A stretch of DNA of 8,373 bases from Anaerolineae bacterium. GTDB lineage: Bacteria > Chloroflexota > Anaerolineae > Aggregatilineales > Phototrophicaceae. Under the pieces are notes generated by a model, which saw only the letters and a program-made list of their open reading frames with translations, ran no database searches and was not told where the DNA came from. Both the position numbers and the translations under genes were made by a program. Where the stretch lies: positions 1-8,373 of the forward strand of contig JADLHH010000271.1 of assembly GCA_020848855.1 (NCBI GenBank). The letters are read 5' to 3'. Of the stretch, positions 1-6,766 are shown piece after piece. Position 1 is the stretch's first letter; the number at the start of each line of letters is the position of its first letter.

Positions 1-581
1 AAGCGTTCCAGAGCATCGTGCCGAACAAGATCAACCTGTTCCGCATCGCCGACGAAGGCATCCAGATTCTGGAGCCAATCGAAGGTCGCGTCGACAGCAC
101 ATCGCTCGGTCCGGTGATCATCAGCCCGTCGGAGCGGCAGCGCCCGCGCCTCGTCACCCAGATGACCATTCAGGACGCGCTGATCATCCATATGGGTAAC
201 TTCCCGACGGACGGACGGTTTATCGGCGTGCCGCCGACACCGACACCTGTCCCGGTCGAGGGCGAAGAAGGACAGGGCGGCACGCCGCCGCCGCCGACTC
301 CCACCCCGCCGCGCCCGGACATCGTGACGCTGGGCGTCACGCCGCAGGAAGCGGTCGTCCTGACGTGGCTGATCGAAGCCAAAGTGCCGGTCACGCTGGC
401 GCTGCGCTCGGCAAGCGATACGGCACGGACTTCGACGACCGAGGTCACGCTCGACTACATGATGGGTCAGTACGGCATCTCGCTGCCGGGCAAGCGACCG
501 TTCACCATCGAACCGGCGATCCGCAGCATCCGCCAGTTGGTGGCAAGCGCCGAAATCCAGCTATCCGGTTCAGGCGGATGA
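1..581 (+). CDS. cpaB: CpaB/RcpC-type Tad pilus assembly protein, 3' part (5' end outside window)
   Basis: This is the C-terminal part of a Tad/Flp pilus assembly protein of the CpaB/RcpC family. The open frame is already running at the window edge (first complete codon at 3-5) and gives 192 visible residues. The GTG at 18 is an internal valine codon, not a start. Visible residues 1-75 carry a conserved-looking beta-rich segment. Residues 77-105 form a Pro/Thr/Gly-rich linker containing PPTPTP-like units. Residues 106-137 (from DIVTLGVTPQEA to LALRSASD) match the typical RcpC/CpaB C-terminal block, in which a 'VTLxVTPxEA' strand-helix is followed by 'LxLALR'. In the family the protein is anchored by an N-terminal membrane segment and acts outside the cytoplasm, in diderms next to the secretin. 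The N-terminal anchor and SAF domain would lie upstream and cannot be seen. The next gene, cpaE, begins 11 nt after the stop, which strongly supports the identification. Confidence 0.82.
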   Translation, partial: AFQSIVPNKINLFRIADEGIQILEPIEGRVDSTSLGPVIISPSERQRPRLVTQMTIQDALIIHMGNFPTDGRFIGVPPTPTPVPVEGEEGQGGTPPPPTPTPPRPDIVTLGVTPQEAVVLTWLIEAKVPVTLALRSASDTARTSTTEVTLDYMMGQYGISLPGKRPFTIEPAIRSIRQLVASAEIQLSGSGG

Positions 582-592
582 GACAATAGACA

Positions 593-1909
593 ATGCAGGA
601 AAAACACGGCAAGAACGTTATCCAGGTGTTGATCGTTGACGACATCCAGGAGACGCGCGAAAACATCAAGAAGCTGCTCTCCTTCGAGGATGAGTTCAAG
701 GTCGTTGGCTCGGTCGGTACGGGGCGCGAAGCGCTGCGCGTGACATTGGAAACGCGCCCCGATATCGTCATCATGGACATCAACATGCCGGATATGGACG
801 GCATCCAGGCGACCAACGAGATCACCAAAGCCGTCCCCACCGCCGCCGTGATCATGATGTCGGTGCAGACTGATGCCGACTACATGCGCAAAGCGATGCA
901 GGCGGGCGCGCGCCAGTTCCTGGGTAAGCCGATTGACCCGGATGAGCTGTACAGCACGATCCGCTCGGTATACAAGAACTACGAGCCGATCCGCCGCCAG
1001 GCGATGGCGATGCAAGATATGCCGATGGACGTGCGCAAGGTCAAGCCTGTCGCGTCCGAAGGCAGCGAACTGCGCGCTGGGAATATCGTCGTCGTCTACA
1101 GCCCGCAGGGCGGTGTTGGCTGCACGACCATCGCCACCAACCTCGCCGCCGGGCTGATGCGCAAGGGCATCAAGGTGCTGCTGATTGACGCCGACCTCCA
1201 GTTTGGAGACGTGGGCGTGTTCCTCAAGCTGCAGTCGCAGTCGACGCTGGCAGACCTTGTCCACAAGATCGACGACCTCGACACCGATTTCTTTGACAGC
1301 GTGGTAGCAACCCACGAAAGCGGGCTGAAAGTGCTGCTCGGTCCCCAGCGCCCGGAATTCGCCGAGGAAGTTGAAGCCGTGCCGACCGCCGTCGCGCGCA
1401 TCATCGAGAAGATCGCCAGCAGCTACGATTTCATCATCGTTGACACCAGCCGGCGGATTGACGAGCAGTTCCTCTCGCTGACCGACATCGCCACCAAAGT
1501 GTACCTCATCTGCACGCCGACGCTGGCGTCGGTCAAGAACACGCGCTTCGTGATCGATCTGTTCGACCGGCTGAACTATCCGCCGGACAAATCCGCGCTG
1601 GTGCTCAACCGCGTCGAGGATGAGCGCAGCCGGAGCCGGGTCACCATCCCGGCGGACGTGATCGAAAAGCACCTGAAGAAGAACACCGTCGCCAAAATTC
1701 CGCTCAACGAGCAGGTGATCCTGAGCGCGGTCAACAAGGGTGTGCCGGCGGTCGCCTCGCGGGATCGCTCCAAGTCGCCGGTCAAGGAACTGATCGACTT
1801 CTCCGACTACGTCTTCACGTCGCTGATGAACGCCGGCGCCGACGAACTCGAAGAAGATGACGACAAGAAGAGCAAGAAGATCGGTTTCGGGCTGCTTGGA
1901 CGAAACTAA
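593..1909 (+). CDS. cpaE: CpaE/TadZ-type pilus localisation ATPase with N-terminal receiver domain
   Basis: The 438-residue product joins two domains. Residues about 10-130 form a CheY-like receiver: acidic pair D16/D17, phosphoacceptor D62 in IVIMDINMPDMDG, switch S90 and K112 before P113. Residues about 163-410 form a ParA/MinD-like ATPase: P-loop-like segment QGGVGCTT (172-179), Walker A' LLIDADLQFGD (196-206) with D199 and D201, and Walker B FIIVDT (280-285) with D284. Both P-loop lysine positions are replaced, by Q172 and C177. The tail (about 419-438) is acidic, then basic, ending in a short glycine/hydrophobic stretch. In the family, CpaE/TadZ marks or positions the Tad machine at a pole or membrane site. 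The gene lies directly between cpaB and cpaF. The ATG at 593 has a weak ribosome site and may rely on coupling to cpaB; the next in-frame candidate (GTG, codon 12) would remove the first receiver strand. The family call is firm; phosphorylation and ATP binding are inferred. Confidence 0.9.
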   Translation: MQEKHGKNVIQVLIVDDIQETRENIKKLLSFEDEFKVVGSVGTGREALRVTLETRPDIVIMDINMPDMDGIQATNEITKAVPTAAVIMMSVQTDADYMRKAMQAGARQFLGKPIDPDELYSTIRSVYKNYEPIRRQAMAMQDMPMDVRKVKPVASEGSELRAGNIVVVYSPQGGVGCTTIATNLAAGLMRKGIKVLLIDADLQFGDVGVFLKLQSQSTLADLVHKIDDLDTDFFDSVVATHESGLKVLLGPQRPEFAEEVEAVPTAVARIIEKIASSYDFIIVDTSRRIDEQFLSLTDIATKVYLICTPTLASVKNTRFVIDLFDRLNYPPDKSALVLNRVEDERSRSRVTIPADVIEKHLKKNTVAKIPLNEQVILSAVNKGVPAVASRDRSKSPVKELIDFSDYVFTSLMNAGADELEEDDDKKSKKIGFGLLGRN

Positions 1910-1957
1910 AGGCACAGGACGGCGTGTTTGCGTGTAACGTAAGGGTAGGTTGAGACT

Positions 1958-1962
1958 GGAGA
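1958..1962 (+). promoter_or_regulatory. Ribosome binding site of cpaF
   Basis: GGAGA lies 7 nt upstream of the cpaF ATG at 1970, in the 60-nt gap after cpaE. The rest of that gap shows no convincing promoter or terminator; it only contains a short imperfect repeat (GCGTGT, TT, GCGTGT). Confidence 0.65.
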
Positions 1963-1969
1963 CGGTGTT

Positions 1970-3400
1970 ATGTCTTTATTAAGGCGCATTGAAAAAGGCG
2001 GCGGCGAAGGCGGTTCAGGTTCGTCGTCGCGCGGCGATACCGGCGATTTCGGTTCCGACAGCGGCGACGAGTCGCGTCTGGCAGCGATGCGCTCGCGCAA
2101 CCAGCAGGTCATGGGACGCGCGGGGACACGCGGCACCGAAAACTCCTACGTCGACCTGAAAACGCGCGTCCAGAACCGCCTCCTTTCCGAACTCGACCAG
2201 TCGATGGACTTGTCGCGCAAGAACGAAGTGCGCGCCCACATCGAAGAATTGTTCAACGCCATCCTCGCCGAAGAAAGCATGGTGCTGGCACGGCAGGAGC
2301 GGCAGCGCCTGTTCGAATCAATCGTCGCCGAAATTCTGGGCTTCGGTCCGCTCGAACCGCTGCTGGCGGACGAGACCATCACCGAAATCATGGTTAACGG
2401 CCCCAAGAACATCTTCATCGAGCGCAAGGGTAACATCACCCGCGCCAATATCGCCTTCGAGGATGACGAACACGTCCTGCGCATCCTCGACCGCATCGTC
2501 GCGCCGCTGGGTCGTCGTATCGACGAAAGCTCGCCGCTGGTGGACGCCCGTCTGCCTGACGGCTCGCGCGTGAACGCGGTCATCCGCCCGATCGCGCTGA
2601 CCGGACCGACGGTCACCATCCGTAAATTCTTCAAGAAGCCTCTGACAACCGAAGACCTGATCAAGTTCGGCTCGATTACCAAAGAGATCGTCGAATTCCT
2701 GCGCGCCTGCATCATCGGGCGGCTGAACGGCGTCGTCTCCGGCGGCACGGGTTCGGGCAAGACCACCCTGCTCAACGTGCTGTCGGGCTACATTCCCAAC
2801 GACGAGCGCATCGTCACGATTGAAAACGCCGCCGAGCTTCAGCTTCGGCAGGAACACGTGGTCACGCTGGAAAGCCGCCCCGCCAACATTGAAGGCAGGG
2901 GCATGATCACCATTCAAGACCTCGTCGTCAACGCCCTCCGTATGCGCCCCGACCGCATTATCGTCGGCGAGTGCCGCGGCGGCGAAGCGCTGGACATGCT
3001 CCAGGCGATGAACACCGGTCACGACGGCTCACTGACGACGGCGCACTCCAACAGCCCGCGCGACACGATTGCCCGTCTGGAAGTGATGTGCCTGATGGCG
3101 GGCATGGATTTGCCCGTCCGCGCTATCCGCGAGCAGGTCGCCAGCGCGCTCGACGTGATCGTGCATCAGGAACGTCTGCGCGACGGTTCGCGCAAGGTCG
3201 TCAAGGTGACCGAGGTGCAGGGCATGGAAGGCGATATGATCACCATGTCCGATATCTTCGAATTCGAGCAGACGGGCGTGGAAGCGGGCAAGATCGTCGG
3301 ACGCATCCGCCCGACGGGTATCCGCCCGAAATTCACCGACCGCATCGAAGCCGCCGGCATTTACCTGCCGCCGTCGGTGTTCGGCGTCGGGAAGTACTAG
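1970..3400 (+). CDS. cpaF: CpaF/TadA family pilus assembly motor ATPase
   Basis: This 476-residue secretion ATPase of the GspE/PilB superfamily, CpaF/TadA branch, is expected to form a cytoplasmic hexamer that powers pilin assembly through TadB/TadC. Residues 10-35 are a low-complexity Gly/Ser/Asp tract. Residues about 60-230 are the N-terminal domain, including [11 protein letters not shown] and the 'ITEIMVNGP' block. The RecA-like core has Walker [10 protein letters not shown] (258-266, K264), an Asp-box region TIENAAEL (283-290), Walker [14 protein letters not shown] (328-340, E334) and the His-box [12 protein letters not shown] (349-360, H351 and H359). Length is normal for the family. 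The ATG has a good Shine-Dalgarno GGAGA at 1958-1962 with a 7-nt spacer. It sits 60 nt after cpaE and 66 nt before tadB. The usual Asp-box aspartate appears as N286. CpaF enzymes can be bifunctional for assembly and retraction; nothing here settles that. Confidence 0.95.
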   Translation: MSLLRRIEKGGGEGGSGSSSRGDTGDFGSDSGDESRLAAMRSRNQQVMGRAGTRGTENSYVDLKTRVQNRLLSELDQSMDLSRKNEVRAHIEELFNAILAEESMVLARQERQRLFESIVAEILGFGPLEPLLADETITEIMVNGPKNIFIERKGNITRANIAFEDDEHVLRILDRIVAPLGRRIDESSPLVDARLPDGSRVNAVIRPIALTGPTVTIRKFFKKPLTTEDLIKFGSITKEIVEFLRACIIGRLNGVVSGGTGSGKTTLLNVLSGYIPNDERIVTIENAAELQLRQEHVVTLESRPANIEGRGMITIQDLVVNALRMRPDRIIVGECRGGEALDMLQAMNTGHDGSLTTAHSNSPRDTIARLEVMCLMAGMDLPVRAIREQVASALDVIVHQERLRDGSRKVVKVTEVQGMEGDMITMSDIFEFEQTGVEAGKIVGRIRPTGIRPKFTDRIEAAGIYLPPSVFGVGKY

Positions 3401-3406
3401 GCGACG

Positions 3407-3429
3407 CCGCGTGACGCGGTTCGCGTTAC
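3407..3429 (+). other. Overlapping hairpin-forming sequences between cpaF and tadB
   Basis: Two mutually exclusive stems can form just after the cpaF stop. Hairpin A is CCGCG (3407-3411) with CGCGG (3415-3419), loop TGA. Hairpin B is GTGACGCG (3411-3418) with CGCGTTAC (3422-3429), loop GTT, with one G-T pair. No T-run follows, so this is not an intrinsic terminator. It could stabilise the 3' end of the upstream message or set relative tadB expression; that role is speculative. Confidence 0.45.
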
Positions 3430-3466
3430 TGTAGATGGATCACGAGCGGTCATGGAGTAGATCACG

Positions 3467-4456
3467 ATGACGATCAATCCGATTATCATCATCGGTGTTG
3501 CCGTAGTCATCGCCATCGGCGTCATCATCTGGGGCATCATCAGCGTCCGGTCGGAAAAAGACATCATCGAAGAGCGGCTCTCGCGCATCGAGAACGCCAA
3601 CACGTCGTTCCTCGAACTGGAAGAGCTTCCCGAAGACCAGACGGCAGAGAAGAAGCCGAGCGCCATTCAGTCTCGATTAGACAGCCTGGTCTCGGAGCGA
3701 GCGTTCGGCAAGCAGTGGCGGCAGCAGCTTTCGCGCGCCGACATCAAGCTGACCGTCTCGGAATACGCCGCCCTGCATGTCATCAGCATGTTCGGGTTTT
3801 TCGCGCTGGGCTACTTCGTGCTGTTCGGTCAGCAGATCGTCATGGCGATTGTCTCCGGCTTCATCGGCTTCTTCGCGCCGCGCATCTACGTGTCGCGCAT
3901 CACGTCGTCCCGGCTGATCAAATTCGAGAATCAACTGCCGGACACACTCGGCTTGTGGGTGAACGCGCTGCGTTCCGGCTACAGCGTGCTGCAGTCGATG
4001 GAAGCCATTGCCCGTGACGCGCCGGAGCCGACGGCGACCGAGTTCAAGCGCGTGGTGCAGGAAGTCCAGCTTGGCATCGACATGGAAGACGCGCTCGAAC
4101 ATGCGCTTAACCGGCTGGAAAGTGAAGACCTCGACCTCGTGATTACGGCGGTGAACATCCAGCGCGAAGTCGGTGGTAATCTCGCCGAAATTCTGGACGT
4201 GATCAGCCACACCATCCGCGAGCGCATCAAGCTGAAGGGTGAGATTCGCGTGCTGACGGCGCAGGGGCGCATCACCGGCTACCTGATCAGCGGCTTGCCG
4301 ATCATTCTGGCGCTGTTCCTGTACACCATCAACCCCGGCTACATGGGCAACCTGTTCGAAAACCGCATGTGCGGCTGGCCTATGCTCGGCATCGGTCTGG
4401 CGCTGATCGGCATCGGTTTCGCCGTCGTTCAGAAGATCGTGGACATCGATATCTAG
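3467..4456 (+). CDS. tadB: TadB, type II/IV secretion F-domain platform protein
   Basis: This 329-residue polytopic inner-membrane protein belongs to the T2SSF/TadB family. It begins with a hydrophobic segment (about 4-26), then a charged cytoplasmic stretch (28-100). Two adjacent hydrophobic segments follow (about 101-120 and 124-142). The F-domain core (about 150-270) contains NQLPDTLGLWVNALRSGYS (155-173) and NIQREVGGNLAEIL (230-243), hallmarks of TadB: the 'LPD' entry and the 'REVGGNLAEILD' helix. Two hydrophobic segments near the C-terminus (about 271-288 and 305-322) complete the fold. TadB and TadC are thought to form the platform that couples CpaF to pilin extraction from the membrane. 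The ATG is preceded by GGAG at 3454-3457 with a 9-nt spacer. The gap before it contains a hairpin-forming stretch, and tadC follows after 15 nt. Confidence 0.93.
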   Translation: MTINPIIIIGVAVVIAIGVIIWGIISVRSEKDIIEERLSRIENANTSFLELEELPEDQTAEKKPSAIQSRLDSLVSERAFGKQWRQQLSRADIKLTVSEYAALHVISMFGFFALGYFVLFGQQIVMAIVSGFIGFFAPRIYVSRITSSRLIKFENQLPDTLGLWVNALRSGYSVLQSMEAIARDAPEPTATEFKRVVQEVQLGIDMEDALEHALNRLESEDLDLVITAVNIQREVGGNLAEILDVISHTIRERIKLKGEIRVLTAQGRITGYLISGLPIILALFLYTINPGYMGNLFENRMCGWPMLGIGLALIGIGFAVVQKIVDIDI

Positions 4457-4471
4457 CGGAAAGTCAGTCCA

Positions 4472-5416
4472 ATGGAACCTCTTATCGTACTTGCGGTAGT
4501 CGTCGTCGGAACGATTGTATTCGGCAGTCTGGTCTACGTCGGCACGAAGGAAGACCGCGGGCGCGACCCGCTGCAGGAGCGGCTGGCGCAATACGATGAT
4601 AAGGAACTGCCGCAGTCGCTGGAAGAAATCGAGCTTTCGCTGTCCTTCCGCGACCGCATCCTCGTGCCATTAATGCGGCAGGTCGCCCAGTTGACGACCA
4701 AGTTCACACCGCAGAAACAGCTTGAAGAAGCCCGCCACCAGCTTGAGCTGGCAGGCATGACGATGGACCCCGGCTCGTTCTTCGCCATGCGCATCATCAT
4801 CACCATTGCTTTCGGAATTGGCGCGTTTTTCGTCTTCTTCGTCGGCTCTCGCAGCACCGCGCCCAGCACCGCCCTGCTCTATACCCTTGGCGCGGTCGCG
4901 CTTGGCTATTACTTCCCGGTCATGTGGCTCAAGAGCAAGATCAAGCGCCGTCAGGAAGCGATCTGGCGAGCGCTGCCCGACGCGCTTGACCTGCTGGTCA
5001 TCTGCGTGGAAGCGGGTCTCGGCTTCGACATGGCGATGGGCAAAGTGTACGAGAAGTGGGAAAACGACCTCGCCATCGCCTTCGGGCGCGTGCTGCGCGA
5101 AATTCAGCTCGGCAAGCTGCGCCGTGATGCGCTGCGCGACATGGCGAACCGCATGGACGTGCCCGACGTGACCGCCTTCGTTGCCGCCATCATTCAGGCA
5201 GACCAGCTCGGCGTGAGCATGTCGAAAATCCTGCGCGTTCAGTCCGACCAGATGCGCGTCAAGCGCCGCCAGCGCGCCCAGGAAAAAGCCCATCAGGCGC
5301 CGGTCAAGATGATGCTGCCGATGGTATTCCTGATCTTCCCGTCGCTGTGGATCGTGCTGCTCGGACCGTCGATCATCATCCTGCTCAATTCGTCCGAGGT
5401 CGGCGCGGTGTTTTAG
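4472..5416 (+). CDS. tadC: TadC, type II/IV secretion F-domain platform protein
   Basis: This 314-residue membrane protein is the TadC partner of TadB. A hydrophobic N-terminus (about 3-24) is followed by a charged region. Two hydrophobic segments (about 104-124 and 133-152) precede the F-domain. The diagnostic stretch is ALPDALDLLVICVEAGLGF (167-185), and IIQADQLGVSMSKILRVQ (240-257) is the matching second helix pair. The sequence ends with a hydrophobic segment (about 279-306). This arrangement, and the position straight after tadB, separates it from GspF/PilC, which carry both F-domains in one chain. The ATG lies 15 nt after the tadB stop with a modest GGAAAG at 4458-4463, consistent with an operon. 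No tadD/E/F-like gene follows, so the recognisable Tad block ends here. Confidence 0.93.
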   Translation: MEPLIVLAVVVVGTIVFGSLVYVGTKEDRGRDPLQERLAQYDDKELPQSLEEIELSLSFRDRILVPLMRQVAQLTTKFTPQKQLEEARHQLELAGMTMDPGSFFAMRIIITIAFGIGAFFVFFVGSRSTAPSTALLYTLGAVALGYYFPVMWLKSKIKRRQEAIWRALPDALDLLVICVEAGLGFDMAMGKVYEKWENDLAIAFGRVLREIQLGKLRRDALRDMANRMDVPDVTAFVAAIIQADQLGVSMSKILRVQSDQMRVKRRQRAQEKAHQAPVKMMLPMVFLIFPSLWIVLLGPSIIILLNSSEVGAVF

Positions 5417-5447
5417 CCGCCCCCACGCGCACCGCATCCTCATGCCC

Positions 5448-5452
5448 GGAGG
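5448..5452 (+). promoter_or_regulatory. Ribosome binding site deciding the comF start
   Basis: GGAGG lies 5 nt upstream of the ATG at 5458. It is the reason to prefer this start over the longer in-frame ATG at 5347, which would overlap tadC by 70 nt and has no comparable site. Confidence 0.75.
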
Positions 5453-5457
5453 ACACG

Positions 5458-6141
5458 ATGCAGCATCGTGATCCGCCGAATGCACAGGCGAACCGTCCGA
5501 TTGTCGCGCGTATCATCGCGCGGGGAATCGACCTGCTGTATCCGCCGCGCTGCGCGGGCTGCGGGCGGGTTGGCACGCGCTGGTGCGACCGGTGTCTGGA
5601 CGAACTCGCCCGACAGCCGCTGGACATACGCCGCGTGCGTCCGTCGCAGACCTTCATCGTCGCCGCCACCGCCATCCACGAGGGAAAGCTTCAGCAAGCC
5701 GTCCACGCGCTCAAGTACAGCGGCGCGCGCGAAGAGTTGGTCGCGCCGTTGGGCGACCGGTTGCTCGCGGCGCTGGACGTGTTAAACTGGACATTCGACA
5801 CGATCATACCCGTGCCACTTCACACTGCGCGCGAACGGGCGCGCGGTTATAATCAATCACAACAGCTAGGAGCGTACATGGCGCAGGTACTGGGCATTTC
5901 CTGTGATCCTTCAGCACTCCTCCGCTGGCGCGATACCCCTCCCCAGGTAGGACTCAATCGAGAGCAGCGCCGGGCGAACGTGCACGGCGCGTTTCGGGCG
6001 ACCACCGCATTGACCGGGTCGGTGCTGGTGGTCGATGATGTGTTTACAACGGGCGCGACCCTGCAGGACTGCGCGCGCGCCGCCTATGAAGCGGGCGCAA
6101 GCCAGGTATATGGCTTGACGGTCACTGCGGCGCGTTCTTGA
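5458..6141 (+). CDS. comF: ComF family protein (zinc-finger plus phosphoribosyltransferase fold)
   Basis: This is a 227-residue ComF-family protein. An N-terminal four-cysteine zinc finger (C32-x2-C35, C43-x2-C46) follows the typical 'LLYPPRCAGCG' entry. A type I phosphoribosyltransferase fold comes next, with IIPVPLH (116-122), RARGYNQSQQL (127-137) and the PRPP-binding motif VLVVDDVFTTGAT (189-201, D193/D194). ComF is needed for transformation in Gram-positive and some Gram-negative bacteria and is proposed to act with cytosolic competence proteins on incoming DNA; a catalysed reaction is not established. The frame is open back to an ATG at 5347 inside tadC, but the ATG at 5458 is chosen because it has GGAGG at 5448-5452 with a 5-nt spacer and gives the usual length and N-terminus. 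It starts 41 nt after tadC and ends 21 nt before hpf, so co-transcription is likely. Confidence 0.9.
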   Translation: MQHRDPPNAQANRPIVARIIARGIDLLYPPRCAGCGRVGTRWCDRCLDELARQPLDIRRVRPSQTFIVAATAIHEGKLQQAVHALKYSGAREELVAPLGDRLLAALDVLNWTFDTIIPVPLHTARERARGYNQSQQLGAYMAQVLGISCDPSALLRWRDTPPQVGLNREQRRANVHGAFRATTALTGSVLVVDDVFTTGATLQDCARAAYEAGASQVYGLTVTAARS

Positions 6142-6162
6142 TTTCAACATAAGGAGACGACT

Positions 6163-6753
6163 ATGGACATCGAAATTCAGGGACACAATCTTCGAGTCTC
6201 GGACGCCTTGACGGACTATGTACAGAAAAAGCTGGGCAAGCTGGATCGCTACCTGCCCAATATCTCCGAGGTGCGCGTCGAGCTGGGGCGCGAGCACACT
6301 CGGCGCGGTGAAGACCTTGCCGTCGCCCAGATCACGATTCGTCACAGTCGCGGCGCGATCCTGCGGGCGCAGGAGACGCTGGCGGGCGATATCGAAACCG
6401 CGCTCAACCAGGCGGTCGACAAAATGTACCGGCAGATTCAGCGCTTCAAGGGCAAGCGCGTGCGGAAAGGGCGTGAACGCTTCAGCGCTACCGTCGAGGA
6501 ACTGAACGTCGCCGAAGCCATCCCGGAGATCGAGGTTGACGGGGATGTGCCGGAAGAGGTAGCGGCGGAGTCGGAGATCATCCGGCGCAAGAACGTCGCC
6601 GTCATCGCCATGAACGAAGAGGAAGCCATCGAGCAAATGGAACTGCTTGGTCACACCTTCTTCATCTTCTTCAACCAGGCGACCGGCGGCATCAACGTCA
6701 TCTACAAGCGCCGCGCCGGCGGCTACGGTGTCCTGAACCCGGTCGTCGAATAA
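6163..6753 (+). CDS. hpf: Long-form ribosome hibernation promoting factor
   Basis: The 196-residue protein has both halves of long HPF (HPF/RaiA family). The N-terminal ribosome-binding domain (1 to about 105) starts MDIEIQGHNLRVSDALTDYV and includes the conserved KLGKLDRYLP (23-32) and ALNQAVDKMYRQI (80-92) segments. A variable acidic linker (about 111-138) joins it to the C-terminal dimerisation domain (about 139-196), which carries RRKNVAVIAMNEEEAIEQM (141-159), GHTFFIFFN (163-171) and INVIYKRRAGGYGVL (177-191). Long HPF binds the 30S subunit and dimerises through the C-terminal domain, making inactive 100S ribosomes in stationary phase or stress. The start is clear: AAGGAGA at 6151-6157 lies 5 nt before the ATG. 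It is the last gene of the + strand unit and is followed by a strong terminator. No clear separate promoter is seen in the 21-nt gap after comF. Confidence 0.94.
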   Translation: MDIEIQGHNLRVSDALTDYVQKKLGKLDRYLPNISEVRVELGREHTRRGEDLAVAQITIRHSRGAILRAQETLAGDIETALNQAVDKMYRQIQRFKGKRVRKGRERFSATVEELNVAEAIPEIEVDGDVPEEVAAESEIIRRKNVAVIAMNEEEAIEQMELLGHTFFIFFNQATGGINVIYKRRAGGYGVLNPVVE

Positions 6754-6766
6754 TCAATCCTACACG

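Noticed and set aside
18..20. GTG as the start of the first gene
   Set aside because: The frame continues open to the window edge, and the protein lacks the N-terminal anchor and SAF region expected upstream.
467..1915. 482-codon open frame on the - strand across cpaE
   Set aside because: The + strand frame encodes clear receiver and ParA/MinD motifs. The antisense product is rich in His, Asp, Arg and Val with no recognisable domain, as expected from the complement of GC-rich codons.
2318..3022. - strand open frame across the CpaF core
   Set aside because: Lies opposite the Walker A/B region of cpaF, which is fixed by strong family conservation.
3401..3466. Intrinsic terminator between cpaF and tadB
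   Set aside because: Hairpins exist but no T-run follows, and tadB belongs with the preceding gene functionally.
3677..4591. Long - strand open frame across tadB and the start of tadC
   Set aside because: Same antisense pattern: no family motif, His/Asp/Gln-rich composition, and it spans two well-supported genes and their ribosome sites.
5347..5457. Longer N-terminus for ComF starting within tadC
   Set aside because: It would overlap tadC by 70 nt, add 37 residues without similarity to ComF, and lacks the GGAGG site found before the ATG at 5458.
4670..5485. Long - strand open frame across tadC
   Set aside because: Antisense shadow of tadC; no domain seen and no sensible start context.
6115..6150. 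Possible hpf promoter with TTGACG (6115-6120)
   Set aside because: No acceptable -10 box lies 16-18 nt downstream, and the bases encode the end of ComF. Not strong enough to annotate.
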